Shown: positions 8,545 through 18,524 of the stretch, piece after piece | Position numbering within the stretch: position 1 is the first letter of the stretch | How the letters are laid out: each line of letters opens with the position of its first letter | NCBI GenBank assembly: GCA_963791325.1 | Contig: CAWBRU010000003.1 | Coordinates: 310,001-374,000, forward strand | Length of the DNA: 64,000 nt | Direction: 5' to 3' | Source: JBEVJK01 sp963791325 | GTDB taxonomy: Bacteria; Pseudomonadota; Alphaproteobacteria; Rhizobiales; Rhizobiaceae | Translations under genes and position numbers: made by a program | The notes under the pieces: model-generated | What the model saw: the letters and a program-made list of their open reading frames with translations, nothing else | Told to the model about the DNA's origin: nothing | The model's database searches: none

Positions 8545-9032
8545 TGCGGCTTCCCTTCGGCCGACCGCGCGACTGCTCGATCCTGCCGCTGGCTCAGCGC
8601 CATAGCCCTGCCCTGGCCAGGCTCCACCGGGAAGATTTCCTGCGTCCGTGGACGGATGGCGAGTTCACTGCGCTGCTGGCCGACAAGACGGTGTTCGGCT
8701 TTGCCGCCTTCGAGATCGGCAACGCCAAGGCCGGCCCGGTCGGCTTCGTGCTTGCCCGCCTGGCCGCCGGCGAAGCGGAAATCCTAACGATTGTCGTGGC
8801 CCGCAGCCACCGCCGCCACGGGCTCGGCCGGCAGCTGATGGACGCGGTTTTGCGCCGGCTGCATGCGCTGCGTGCCGAGGCACTGTTCCTGGAGGTCGAC
8901 GAAACCAACCTTCCCGCCGGCGCCCTCTACCGACGGCTCGGGTTTCGCGAAGTCGGCAAGCGGCCGGCCTATTACACCGCCGCGGACGGGCGCAAATCCA
9001 ACGCGCTGATCATGCGCCGCGGCTTGCGCTAG
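8544..9032 (+). CDS. rimI: Ribosomal-protein-alanine acetyltransferase RimI-type
   Basis: 162-residue GNAT acetyltransferase. The acetyl-CoA loop reads RSHRRHGLGRQLMDAVL near residues 87-103, followed by LFLEVDETNLPAGALYRRLGF, the RimI-type substrate segment. In E. coli RimI acetylates the N-terminus of ribosomal protein S18. The start is taken as the ATG at 8544; an overlapping GTG at 8541 would add one residue. AGGAAA just upstream serves as ribosome-binding site. In many relatives a fur/mur gene follows; here only 27 bases separate it from plsC. Confidence 0.9.
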   Translation: MRLPFGRPRDCSILPLAQRHSPALARLHREDFLRPWTDGEFTALLADKTVFGFAAFEIGNAKAGPVGFVLARLAAGEAEILTIVVARSHRRHGLGRQLMDAVLRRLHALRAEALFLEVDETNLPAGALYRRLGFREVGKRPAYYTAADGRKSNALIMRRGLR

Positions 9033-9059
9033 GCGCCCGGCGGAAGGGAGCGACCGGCA

Positions 9060-9857
9060 ATGATCGCATCGCTGCGCAGGGTTTTGGCGCTCGGCGTGAT
9101 GATCCTGGCCACCGCCGTGATGGCGCCGATGCAGGTGCTGGTGCTGAAGAGCGGAATGGTCGACCCTGGCCGGCTGCCGCGGCTCTGGCATCGCATCCTG
9201 GTCAAGGCGATCGGTCTGCGCATCCACGCCCACGGCAGCCTGATCGAAAAACGACCGCTGCTGGTGGCCTGCAACCATGTGTCGTGGACCGACATCATGG
9301 TGCTCGGCTCGCTGGTCGACGTCACCTTCATCGCCAAGGCCGACCTTGCCGGCTGGCCGGTCTTCGGTTTTCTGGCCGGGCTCCAGCGGACCTTGTTTGT
9401 CGAGCGGGAGCGGCGCGGCCGGGCCGGCACCCAGGCGGGCGAGATCGCCGGCCGGCTGGCCGGCAACGAGGCGGTGGTGCTGTTCGCCGAGGGCAGCACC
9501 GGCGACGGCAATCACCTCTTGCCGTTCAAGAGCACCCTGTTCGGGGCAGCGCGCATGGCGCTTTCGGGGGCCGGCGCGACCGTCTACATCCAACCCGTTG
9601 CGATCGCCTACACCAAGCTCCACGGAATGCCGATGGGCCGCCAGCATCGGCAGCTGGCCGCCTGGATCGGCGACAGCGAGCTGGTGCCGCATCTCTTCAG
9701 CCTGATCGGCGAGGGCGCCATCGACGTCGAGGTTCGCTTCGGAGCCGCGCGCGCCTTCACCGCAGAAAGCGACCGCAAGCTGGTTGCCCGCCAAGTCGAG
9801 CAAGACGTGCGCCGCATGCTCTGGGCGGCGCTGTCGGCCCGCCCGGACCTGGGTTGA
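9060..9857 (+). CDS. 1-acyl-glycerol-phosphate-type acyltransferase
   Basis: 265-residue membrane-associated acyltransferase with an N-terminal hydrophobic helix (VLALGVMILATAVMAPM). The catalytic H(X4)D motif is NHVSWTD near residue 78, and the glycerol-phosphate motif is FAEGSTGDGN near residue 142. Members of this family acylate lysophosphatidate in phospholipid synthesis (PlsC); in rhizobia the gene next to miaB is, to my memory, the lyso-ornithine-lipid acyltransferase OlsA, so that is the main alternative. The sequence alone does not separate the two. It sits between rimI and miaB on the same strand. Confidence 0.88.
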   Translation: MIASLRRVLALGVMILATAVMAPMQVLVLKSGMVDPGRLPRLWHRILVKAIGLRIHAHGSLIEKRPLLVACNHVSWTDIMVLGSLVDVTFIAKADLAGWPVFGFLAGLQRTLFVERERRGRAGTQAGEIAGRLAGNEAVVLFAEGSTGDGNHLLPFKSTLFGAARMALSGAGATVYIQPVAIAYTKLHGMPMGRQHRQLAAWIGDSELVPHLFSLIGEGAIDVEVRFGAARAFTAESDRKLVARQVEQDVRRMLWAALSARPDLG

Positions 9858-9910
9858 GAGTGCAGGAAATCGACTGTCCTTCGCCGCGACAAAGGGATAA
9901 AAGCCGCCCG

Positions 9911-11326
9911 ATGGACCATCTGGAACCTGTCACGACCCTCGCAATCGGCAGCGAAGCGCCGACCCCCGCAGGCCCAAAGCGGGCGAAAACGGTTCTGGTC
10001 AAGACCTATGGTTGCCAGATGAACGTCTACGACAGCCAGCGAATGGGAGATGCGCTGGCGGCCGAGGGATATGTCGTCACCGAAAGCGCTGACGAAGCCG
10101 ACCTCATCGTTCTCAACACCTGCCACATCCGTGAAAAGGCGGCGGAGAAGGTCTACTCCGAGCTTGGCCGCCTGCGCCAGCTCAAGGCTGCGCGGGCCGC
10201 GGCCGGCCGCACCACCATGATCGGCGTTGCCGGCTGCGTCGCCCAGGCCGAGGGCAACGAAATCCTCCGCCGGGCGCCGGTGGTTGATTTCGTGGTCGGC
10301 CCACAGACCTATCACCGGCTTCCGCAGCTGGTGCAGGCCGCCGCCGCAGGCCGGCGCCCGGTCGACACCGACTATGCGCTCGACGACAAGTTCGCCCAGC
10401 TGCCCCAGCCGAGCCGCCGGATCATCGCGGCGCGGGGCGTTGCCGCGTTCCTGACGGTCCAGGAGGGGTGCGACAAGTTCTGCACGTTCTGCGTCGTCCC
10501 CTATACGCGGGGCGCAGAGGTTTCCCGTTCAGTAGCCGGGGTCGTTACGGAGGCGGAACGGCTGGTCGGAGCAGGTGTTCGGGAACTGACCCTGCTCGGC
10601 CAGAACGTCAATGCGTGGCAGGTCGACGGCCCTGACGGGAGTCCCTGGGGACTTGGGCGTCTGCTGTTCAGGCTGGCCGAAATCCCCGGCTTGGCCCGGC
10701 TGCGCTACACAACCAGCCACCCGCGCGACATGGATGATGAACTGCTTGCGGCGCACCGCGACCTGCCTCAGCTGATGCCCTATCTGCATCTGCCGGTCCA
10801 GTCGGGCTCCGATACGGTGCTCAAAGCGATGAACCGCCGCCACACGGCGGCCGACTATCTGCGCCTGGTCGACAAGATCCGGCGCATACGGGGCGACATT
10901 GCCCTGTCGAGCGACTTCATCGTCGGCTTCCCCGGGGAGACGGCGGCCGACTTTGCGGCGACCTTGGCGCTGGTGCGCGAGGTCGGCTACGCGCAGGCCT
11001 TTTCGTTCAAATATTCGCCACGGCCCGGCACTCCGGCTGCTGCGTTGCCCGAGCAGGTTGACGCTGCGGTCAAGGACGAGCGGCTGCAGCAGCTGCAACG
11101 GCTGCTCGCCGAACAGCAGGCGGCTTTTGCAGCTGGGCTGGTCGGCCGCGAGATCGCCCTGTTGATCGACAAGCCCGGTCGCCAGGCGGGCCAGCTTGTC
11201 GGCCGCTCCCCGTGGCTGCAGTCGGTGATTGTTGATGAGACCGTCGGCCAAATCGGTGACATTATTCGGGTCAGAATCACGCGTTGCGGCACGGCAAGCC
11301 TCTACGCCGAGCCGGTTGCGGACTGA
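9911..11326 (+). CDS. miaB: tRNA-2-methylthio-N6-dimethylallyladenosine synthase
   Basis: 471-residue radical-SAM methylthiotransferase acting on A37 of tRNAs reading UNN codons. Order of domains: N-terminal UPF0004 with KTYGCQMNVYDSQRM and NTCHIREKA (auxiliary cluster cysteines), the radical-SAM CxxxCxxC in CDKFCTFCVVPYTRG near residue 186, and a C-terminal TRAM domain. The open frame runs far upstream (to 8648) through rimI and plsC in another frame, but the family N-terminus begins near the ATG at 9911, preceded by AAAGGGA. phoH follows in the usual order. Confidence 0.96.
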   Translation: MDHLEPVTTLAIGSEAPTPAGPKRAKTVLVKTYGCQMNVYDSQRMGDALAAEGYVVTESADEADLIVLNTCHIREKAAEKVYSELGRLRQLKAARAAAGRTTMIGVAGCVAQAEGNEILRRAPVVDFVVGPQTYHRLPQLVQAAAAGRRPVDTDYALDDKFAQLPQPSRRIIAARGVAAFLTVQEGCDKFCTFCVVPYTRGAEVSRSVAGVVTEAERLVGAGVRELTLLGQNVNAWQVDGPDGSPWGLGRLLFRLAEIPGLARLRYTTSHPRDMDDELLAAHRDLPQLMPYLHLPVQSGSDTVLKAMNRRHTAADYLRLVDKIRRIRGDIALSSDFIVGFPGETAADFAATLALVREVGYAQAFSFKYSPRPGTPAAALPEQVDAAVKDERLQQLQRLLAEQQAAFAAGLVGREIALLIDKPGRQAGQLVGRSPWLQSVIVDETVGQIGDIIRVRITRCGTASLYAEPVAD

Positions 11327-11353
11327 GCGGCCTATCAGGGCAAGGAGAGACGG

Positions 11354-12391
11354 TTGAGCGCCACCACGGAACTGAAGAACGTCCCCGCCGGGGCGTCCGA
11401 TATGGCGCACATCGTCCTGACCTTCGACAACAACAAGCTCGCCAGCGCGCTCTACGGCCAGTTCGACGAGAACCTTGCCCGGCTCGAGCAGAAGCTCGGC
11501 GTCGACATCCGCTCGCGCGGCAACCAGCTGACGATCAAGGGCAATGCCGCGGCGGCCGAGCAGGCCCGGCGGGCACTCGACCACCTCTACAGCATCCTGC
11601 AGAGCGGCGCCGAGATCAGCCAGTCCGATGTCGACGGGGCCGTGCGCATGGCGATCGCCCCCGACGATCAGCTGACCTTGCCGACGCTGGAGCGAAAGGG
11701 CCGCATGGCTGCCGCACAGATCGCCACCCGCAAGCGCACCATCTATGCCCGGTCGGCCAATCAGGACGCCTATATGCGGGCGCTGGAGCGGGCCGAGATG
11801 GTGTTCGGTGTCGGGCCGGCCGGGACCGGTAAGACCTATCTCGCGGTCGCCTATGCCGCCATGCTGCTGGAGCGCGGGCTGGTCGAGCGCATCGTCTTGT
11901 CGCGGCCGGCCGTCGAGGCCGGCGAGCGCCTCGGCTTCCTGCCCGGCGACATGAAGGACAAGGTCGACCCTTATCTGCGGCCGCTCTACGATGCCCTTTA
12001 CGACATGATGCCCGCCGACAAGGTCGAGCGGTCGATCGCGGCCGAGATCATCGAGATCGCGCCGCTGGCCTTCATGCGCGGGCGCACGCTGGCGCATGCG
12101 GCGGTGATCCTCGACGAGGCGCAGAACACCACGCCGATGCAGATGAAGATGTTCCTGACCCGGCTCGGCGAGAATGCCCGCATGATCGTGACCGGAGATC
12201 CGACCCAGATCGACTTGCCGCCCAACACCAAATCCGGTCTCGTCGAGGCGCTGAGAATTCTGGAGGGGGTACCCGGCATCGTCACGGTGCGCTTCAACGA
12301 AACCGACGTCGTGCGTCATCCGCTCGTTGCCGAAATCGTGCAAGCTTACGACCGCGATCAGCGGCGGGTCCGCGAGTCCGGCGGCAGTTGA
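11354..12391 (+). CDS. PhoH-family ATPase (PhoH-like)
   Basis: 345-residue cytoplasmic ATPase. An N-terminal KH-like region (DNNKLASALYGQFDENLARL) precedes the PhoH core with Walker A GPAGTGKTYLAVAYA near residue 154 and Walker B AAVILDEAQNTTP near residue 250. The start is a TTG at 11354 with AAGGAG seven bases upstream; no better ATG precedes the conserved region. The phoH-ybeY pair is widespread and connects this protein to RNA metabolism or ribosome quality control; its precise activity remains uncertain. Confidence 0.94.
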   Translation: MSATTELKNVPAGASDMAHIVLTFDNNKLASALYGQFDENLARLEQKLGVDIRSRGNQLTIKGNAAAAEQARRALDHLYSILQSGAEISQSDVDGAVRMAIAPDDQLTLPTLERKGRMAAAQIATRKRTIYARSANQDAYMRALERAEMVFGVGPAGTGKTYLAVAYAAMLLERGLVERIVLSRPAVEAGERLGFLPGDMKDKVDPYLRPLYDALYDMMPADKVERSIAAEIIEIAPLAFMRGRTLAHAAVILDEAQNTTPMQMKMFLTRLGENARMIVTGDPTQIDLPPNTKSGLVEALRILEGVPGIVTVRFNETDVVRHPLVAEIVQAYDRDQRRVRESGGS

Positions 12392-12433
12392 GCCGGTGAG
12401 CCTTCAAGCCGCGAAGGCGGCAGGAATGACGGG

Positions 12434-12946
12434 ATGACGAGCCAAGCCGAATCGCTGAAGGCCGAGCAGCCGCTCTCGGCGGTGACGGTCGATATCCTCG
12501 TCGAAGCCGGGGACTGGCCCACTTCGGCAGTGCTGGAGCCGGTCGCCGCAGCGGCGGTGGACGCAACCATGGCGGAGCTGCAGCTTTCGGACCAGCCGAC
12601 CGAACTCAGCCTGGTGTTCACCGACGATGCTGCCATTGCCCTGCTCAACGCGCAATGGCGCGGCAAGCAGGGCGCGACCAATGTGCTGTCCTTTCCCGGC
12701 GCCGGCGGCGACAGCGATGGCCGCCTGCCCCGCCTGCTCGGCGATGTCATCCTCGCCTACCAAACGATTTCGCGCGAAGCAGATCTGGAAGACAAGCCAT
12801 TCGAGCACCATCTCTGCCATCTGATCGTGCATGGCCTGCTGCATTTGTTGGGCTATGATCACGCTACGGGGAGCGAGGCCGAAGTGATGGAAGCAACCGA
12901 GCGCCGCGTGCTGGCGCGGCTTGCCATTCCCGATCCCTACGCGTAA
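12434..12946 (+). CDS. ybeY: Endoribonuclease YbeY (rRNA maturation)
   Basis: 170-residue zinc-dependent endoribonuclease that helps process the 3' end of 16S rRNA and takes part in ribosome quality control. The metal motif H-x3-H-x5-H appears as HGLLHLLGYDH near residues 133-143, preceded by TNVLSFP. It follows phoH and precedes corC, the conserved order. The first 20 residues are variable, so the true start could lie slightly downstream. Confidence 0.95.
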   Translation: MTSQAESLKAEQPLSAVTVDILVEAGDWPTSAVLEPVAAAAVDATMAELQLSDQPTELSLVFTDDAAIALLNAQWRGKQGATNVLSFPGAGGDSDGRLPRLLGDVILAYQTISREADLEDKPFEHHLCHLIVHGLLHLLGYDHATGSEAEVMEATERRVLARLAIPDPYA

Positions 12947-12973
12947 CAGAGAGATTCCAGTTTCTGGACGACG

Positions 12974-14026
12974 ATGACCGACCCCTCCAAAAACGCTGCG
13001 CTGGCTGCTGCCGACAGCGCAGATCAAGCTGCTCTCGAAGCCGAAGACGGTCCGAGTAGCAGCGAGCCCGCCGCGGCGGAGCGCCCGTCGCTGCTGGAGC
13101 GCGTCGCTGCCTTGTTCCGGCACCGAAACGGCTCGTCGCTGCGCGATGATCTGGCCGATGCACTGGCTGAAAGCGGCGAAGACGGCGAGGCGTTTTCGCC
13201 GGGCGAGCGGGCCATGCTCAACAATATCCTGCGGCTGCGGGAGGTGCGGGTCGAAGACGTCATGGTGCCGCGCGCCGACGTCGAGGCGATCGATATCCAG
13301 ACCACGCTCGGCGATCTTCTCAACCTGTTCGAGCAGTCCGGCCATTCGCGCATGCCGATCTATGCCGACACTCTCGACGATCCGCGCGGCATGGTTCACA
13401 TCCGCGACGTGATGAGCCATGTGACCCGCATGGCCCGCGGCGTGCAGGCCGAAAGCGCAGACAAGCCCGACCGGCGCGCTGCCCCGCTCGACCTTGCCGC
13501 GGTCGATCTCTCGCGCTCCATCGGCGAGCTCAACCTGATCCGCAGCGTGCTGTTTGTGCCGCCGTCGATGCTGGCCTCGGACCTGATGGCGCGCATGCAG
13601 GCGGCGCGCACCCAGATGGCGCTTGTCATCGACGAATATGGCGGCACCGACGGGCTGGTTTCGCTCGAAGATATCGTCGAGATGGTCGTCGGCGACATCG
13701 AGGACGAGCATGACGACGAGCAGCCGCTGATCACCCAGACGGGCGATGGCATTTTCGTGGTCGACGCCAAGGCCGAGATCGACGACGTCGCCGCCAAGAT
13801 CGGCGACGACTTCAAGGCCGGCGAGCATGGCGAATATGTCGACACGATCGGCGGGATGATCTTCAACACGCTGGGCCGGGTTCCGGCCCGCGGCGAGGTC
13901 GTTCAGGCGATCCCGGGCTTCGAGTTCCATGTGCTCGATGCCGATCCGCGGCGGGTGAAGCGGGTGCGCATCGTTCATGATCCGAAGGGCGAACGCCGCC
14001 GGCGGATGCGCGAGAGCCAGGCCTAG
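12974..14026 (+). CDS. CorC/HlyC-type hemolysin-family CBS protein
   Basis: 350-residue cytosolic protein with two CBS domains (around EDVMVPRADVEAIDIQTTL and the segment at residues 140-215, including VIDEYGGTDGLVSLEDIVE) and a C-terminal CorC/HlyC transporter-associated domain (residues 250-340, IGGMIFNTLGRVPARGE). It lacks the DUF21 membrane domain of the larger CorB-like members. CorC-type proteins are linked to Mg2+/Co2+ efflux; the gene sits next to ybeY and lnt as in other alphaproteobacteria. The tail is strongly basic (RRRRMRESQA). Confidence 0.92.
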   Translation: MTDPSKNAALAAADSADQAALEAEDGPSSSEPAAAERPSLLERVAALFRHRNGSSLRDDLADALAESGEDGEAFSPGERAMLNNILRLREVRVEDVMVPRADVEAIDIQTTLGDLLNLFEQSGHSRMPIYADTLDDPRGMVHIRDVMSHVTRMARGVQAESADKPDRRAAPLDLAAVDLSRSIGELNLIRSVLFVPPSMLASDLMARMQAARTQMALVIDEYGGTDGLVSLEDIVEMVVGDIEDEHDDEQPLITQTGDGIFVVDAKAEIDDVAAKIGDDFKAGEHGEYVDTIGGMIFNTLGRVPARGEVVQAIPGFEFHVLDADPRRVKRVRIVHDPKGERRRRMRESQA

Positions 14027-14103
14027 GCCGTTTCGCTGCCGCAACGTTTGGACCTGCGCCGCCGGCCTGATACATCTGGACCGCTGATTCTCGGGGTGGA
14101 GGC

Positions 14104-15702
14104 ATGAAGCGCCTGGCCGGCAGGATCATTTTGCTGTGGGGCTGGCGGCGCGCGCTGGCGGCGTTCCTGGCCGGCGCAGTTGCAGTGCTGACCCAAGCGC
14201 CTTTCGACTTTTTTGCCGCCGGTTTCGTCGCGTTTCCGGTGCTCGTCTGGCTGCTTGACGGGGCATCGGCCGAACCCGACGCTCCGCTGTGGGAGCGGGC
14301 CTTGCCGGCGTTTGCGGTCGGCTGGTGGTTCGGCTTCGGCTATTTCGTTGCCGGCCTGTGGTGGGTGGGCAACGCACTGCTCGTCGACGCCGAAGGCTTC
14401 GCCTGGGCGATTCCGCTCGCGGTGACCGCCTTGCCGGCATTCTTGGCGCTGTTCTATGGCGCGGCCTGCGCTGCGGCGCGGCTCGCCTGGACGTCCGACA
14501 TCGGCCGCATCGCCGCGCTCGCGGCTGCCTTCGCTGCTGCCGAGTGGCTGCGTGGCATCCTGTTCACCGGCTTTCCGTGGAACCCGGTCGGCTACGGCGT
14601 CATGCCGGTGCCGCTGCTGATGCAGTCGGTGGCCGCCATCGGCGTCATCGGCATCAACGCGCTTGCCGTGTTCGTGTTCGCCACCCCCGCTTTGCTCGCC
14701 GGGCGAAAGCACCTGCGCCTCGGCTTCGGGCTTGCCGCTCTGCTGATCGCCGCCCATGTCGGATACGGCTATTGGCGGCTGGCCGCTCCGCCATCCGGGC
14801 CGCCGGCGAAAGTGCTTGCCGTGCGGATCGTTCAGCCGGCGGTGCTGCAGTCGCAGAAATGGGATACGTCCGAGCGCGATCGCATCTTCAACGGACTGCT
14901 CGAGCTCTCGGGGCATCCCGGCCGGCCCGGCGCCCGGCCCCCGGAGGTGATCCTGTGGCCGGAAACGTCCGTTCCCTTCCTGTTCAGCGAGCGGCCCGAT
15001 GCGCTGAGCGCCATCCGCAGCCGGCTGAAGGGGGGTCAGTTGCTGCTCGCCGGCGCGGTGCGCACCGAGGCGGATGCCGCCGCTCCGGAAGGAATGCGCT
15101 ATTATAATGCGATACTCGCCATCGACAGCGCCGGCGAGATCGTCGATGCCGTCGACAAGGTGCATCTCGTCCCGTTCGGCGAGTATGTGCCGTTTGAGGG
15201 CTGGCTGGCCCAGCTCGGAATGTCGACGATCGTGCCGTTCCCGCAGAGCTTCTCGGCCGCTTCCTCGCGCCACCCGCTGATCGTCGCGGGCGCGGTCCGC
15301 GCCGCGCCGTTCATCTGCTACGAGATCATCTTCCCCGACCTGGTGGCGGCCGACAGCGCCGCCGCCGATCTGATTGTGAACGTTACCAACGACGCCTGGT
15401 TCGGCAACACGCCGGGCCCTTACCAGCACTTCCGCCAGGCACAAATTCGTGCCGTCGAGACCGGACTGCCGGTGATCCGCGCTGCCAATACCGGCATCTC
15501 CGGCTATATTGATGCCCACGGCCGGATCGTCGAGGCACTCGGGATGAACAGGGCAGGTGTCATTGACGCGGAGGTAAGGCTGACAACCGATGGTCGAGTC
15601 GGTTCGGCCCTCTTCCGCAGCCTCGCCGGCCTGTCGATCCTGCTGCTTTTGGTGGTGTTGGCCGCTGCGATGCGCTTGAAACAACACCTTCGGGCGAATT
15701 GA
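14104..15702 (+). CDS. lnt: Apolipoprotein N-acyltransferase
   Basis: 532-residue inner-membrane enzyme adding the third acyl chain to lipoproteins. About six hydrophobic helices fill residues 10-215, followed by a periplasmic nitrilase-like domain. The catalytic triad fits: Glu in LWPETSVPF near 285, Lys in VDKVHLVPFGEY near 352 and Cys in PFICYEIIFPD near 405; a final helix (SILLLLVVLAAAM) ends the protein. Spacing to corC is 77 bases, probably one transcript. Confidence 0.96.
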   Translation: MKRLAGRIILLWGWRRALAAFLAGAVAVLTQAPFDFFAAGFVAFPVLVWLLDGASAEPDAPLWERALPAFAVGWWFGFGYFVAGLWWVGNALLVDAEGFAWAIPLAVTALPAFLALFYGAACAAARLAWTSDIGRIAALAAAFAAAEWLRGILFTGFPWNPVGYGVMPVPLLMQSVAAIGVIGINALAVFVFATPALLAGRKHLRLGFGLAALLIAAHVGYGYWRLAAPPSGPPAKVLAVRIVQPAVLQSQKWDTSERDRIFNGLLELSGHPGRPGARPPEVILWPETSVPFLFSERPDALSAIRSRLKGGQLLLAGAVRTEADAAAPEGMRYYNAILAIDSAGEIVDAVDKVHLVPFGEYVPFEGWLAQLGMSTIVPFPQSFSAASSRHPLIVAGAVRAAPFICYEIIFPDLVAADSAAADLIVNVTNDAWFGNTPGPYQHFRQAQIRAVETGLPVIRAANTGISGYIDAHGRIVEALGMNRAGVIDAEVRLTTDGRVGSALFRSLAGLSILLLLVVLAAAMRLKQHLRAN

Positions 15703-15816
15703 CAGGCGATATATTAGAAACCCATAGTGGACCCGTTTTCTGAGCGTCCCAATTGGTATCCGTTGACGTGGGGTTAGGATCAGCCTTTCGGGGGGTAGAA
15801 GACGGGGTAGAAAAAA

Positions 15817-15830
15817 GCCGTTCGAACGGC
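15817..15830. promoter_or_regulatory. Perfect palindrome in regulator leader
   Basis: GCCGTTCGAACGGC is a perfect 14-base palindrome lying directly before the ribosome-binding site (GAGGGA) of the XRE regulator. Such a site could be an autoregulatory operator, but this is inference from position only; palindromes with TTCGAA also occur by chance in GC-rich DNA. Confidence 0.35.
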
Positions 15831-15839
15831 GAGGGAAAG

Positions 15840-16256
15840 ATGATCGAAAATAAAAAGAGGCCTAATCCGATCGACATTCATGTCGGAAGCCGCATCCGGC
15901 TTCGTCGGAATATGCTGGGGATGAGCCAAGAAAAACTTGGTGAGAACCTGGGGATTACGTTCCAGCAAATCCAGAAGTACGAGAAAGGCACCAACAGGGT
16001 GGGCGCCAGCCGACTGCAGGCCATCGCCTCGATCCTGTCGGTACCGGTGGCGTTCTTCTTCGAGGATGCGCCCGGCCGCGAGAACGGCAATTCATCCGGC
16101 CTGTCGGAAGACAACTCGACGACCTACGTTGTCGACTTCCTGAACAGCGCCGAGGGATTGCAACTCAACCGGGCGTTCGTCCGCATCGCCGATGCCAAGG
16201 TCCGCCGCAAGGTGGTCGACCTGGTCAAGGCGTTGGCGGCCGAGGGCGAGGAGTAG
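15840..16256 (+). CDS. XRE-family helix-turn-helix regulator
   Basis: 138-residue regulator. The HTH spans residues 15-70: IHVGSRIRLRRNMLGMSQEK, then LGENLGITFQQIQKYEKGTN with recognition helix ITFQQIQKYE, then ASRLQAIASILSVPVAFFFE. This is the Hyphomicrobiales SinR-like/PhrR-like type typically encoded just before metK. The ATG at 15840 has GAGGGAAAG before it; an upstream in-frame start at 15753 would add non-conserved residues. The C-terminal 60 residues (SAEGLQLNRAFVRIADAKVRRKV) match relatives. Target genes are unknown. Confidence 0.9.
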   Translation: MIENKKRPNPIDIHVGSRIRLRRNMLGMSQEKLGENLGITFQQIQKYEKGTNRVGASRLQAIASILSVPVAFFFEDAPGRENGNSSGLSEDNSTTYVVDFLNSAEGLQLNRAFVRIADAKVRRKVVDLVKALAAEGEE

Positions 16257-16310
16257 CACCTGCTTGCCTCCTGCGGAGGCGCCACGCGGCGCCTCCGACG
16301 GGTGCAGGTG
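16257..16310 (+). other. Nested stem-loop between regulator and metK
   Basis: The base right after the regulator's stop codon begins a two-tier hairpin: outer arms CACCTGC (16257-16263) and GCAGGTG (16304-16310) are perfectly complementary, and the inner arms GGAGGCGCC (16275-16283) and GGCGCCTCC (16288-16296) form a 9-bp stem (10 with C16274-G16297) around ACGC. No T-run follows, so it is not a classic terminator. It may be an mRNA 3' end, a processing site, or part of the metK leader. I see no SAM-II-like conserved core. Confidence 0.6.
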
Positions 16311-16371
16311 TCCGCTCCGATTGGTGCGGGCCCAGGGTAGGCCTGCGTCCAAAGGGCGGAGCCGTGTCGCC

Positions 16372-16400
16372 TTGACGGGCGAACGGTCCGTTGGTTACAC
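16372..16400 (+). promoter_or_regulatory. Weak candidate metK promoter
   Basis: TTGACG at 16372-16377 is followed after 17 bases by TTACAC at 16395-16400. The -35 is good, the -10 weak. Position 55 bases before the metK start fits. Low confidence. Confidence 0.3.
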
Positions 16401-16454
16401 GGTCAGCGCCAGATCCGGCGCATCGCCGGCTATTCGTTTCAAGAGGGGACACCC

Positions 16455-17735
<1,281 letters not shown>

Positions 17736-17739
17736 GCCG

Positions 17740-18471
17740 ATGACGGCCGCGACCGGGCGCCGCCGCGCAAGCGAGGCGTTTTTCGGTCGCCGGCACGGCA
17801 AGACCCTGCGTCCCGGTCCGGCCGGGGCGCTGGCAGCGGTGCTGCCGCGCTATCGCCTCGATCTGGAGGCACCGCCCCCCGGCGATCTGCGCACCCTGTT
17901 CGAGGATCCGGTCACCGAGGTCGAACTCGAGATCGGTTTCGGCGGCGGCGAGCACCTGATGGCCGCAGCGGCGGGCCGGCCGGCAGCGGGCTTCATCGGC
18001 GTCGAACCGTTCGTCAACGGGCTCGCCAAGCTGATGAGCGCGCTGCAAGCGGCTCCGCGCGGCAATCTCAGGGTCTATGGCGACGATGCGGTCTGGCTCC
18101 TCGATTGGCTGCCGGCGGGGTCGCTGTCGCGCATCAGCCTGCTCTACCCGGATCCCTGGCCGAAGAAGCGGCATTGGAAGCGGCGCTTCATCGGAGAGGC
18201 CAATCTCGACCGCTTCGCCCGGGTGATCATGCCCGGCGGCACGTTCCGTTTCGCCTCCGATATGGACGGCTACGTGAACTGGACCCTGCTCCTCATCAAG
18301 GCACATCCCGCTTTTGCCTGGCAGGCACGAGCTGTTGCAGACTGGCGCGAGCCGTTTCCCGGCTGGCCGGGCACCCGATACGAGGCCAAGGCGCTGCGCG
18401 AAGGGCGGTGGCCGGCCTATCTCACCTTTATGCGCGTCGCAGATCGGCCGGCGGCCCCATCGGGGGCTTGA
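17740..18471 (+). CDS. trmB: tRNA (guanine-N7-)-methyltransferase
   Basis: 243-residue class I SAM methyltransferase forming m7G46 in tRNA. The SAM loop is ELEIGFGGGEHL near residue 62, and the TrmB signature is LYPDPWPKKRHWKRRF near residue 137. The ATG at 17740 lies four bases after metK's stop, so the two are likely co-transcribed and coupled, which puts a SAM consumer directly behind the SAM producer. The open frame extends upstream inside metK but that part is a shadow. Confidence 0.95.
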   Translation: MTAATGRRRASEAFFGRRHGKTLRPGPAGALAAVLPRYRLDLEAPPPGDLRTLFEDPVTEVELEIGFGGGEHLMAAAAGRPAAGFIGVEPFVNGLAKLMSALQAAPRGNLRVYGDDAVWLLDWLPAGSLSRISLLYPDPWPKKRHWKRRFIGEANLDRFARVIMPGGTFRFASDMDGYVNWTLLLIKAHPAFAWQARAVADWREPFPGWPGTRYEAKALREGRWPAYLTFMRVADRPAAPSGA

Positions 18472-18524
18472 AAATCCCCGGAGGATCGACTATCTCTGGG
18501 GCATATTCTTGGTCGGTATGACGA

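Noticed and set aside
8648..11326. 892-residue protein fusing upstream sequence to MiaB
   Set aside because: Residues before 9911 are out-of-frame translation of rimI and plsC; MiaB starts normally at 9911.
15753..15839. Longer XRE regulator starting at 15753
   Set aside because: The added 29 residues are not like the family and the ribosome-binding site fits ATG 15840.
16257..16454. SAM-II or SAM/SAH riboswitch before metK
   Set aside because: I looked for the conserved cores and did not see them; only the nested hairpin is clear.
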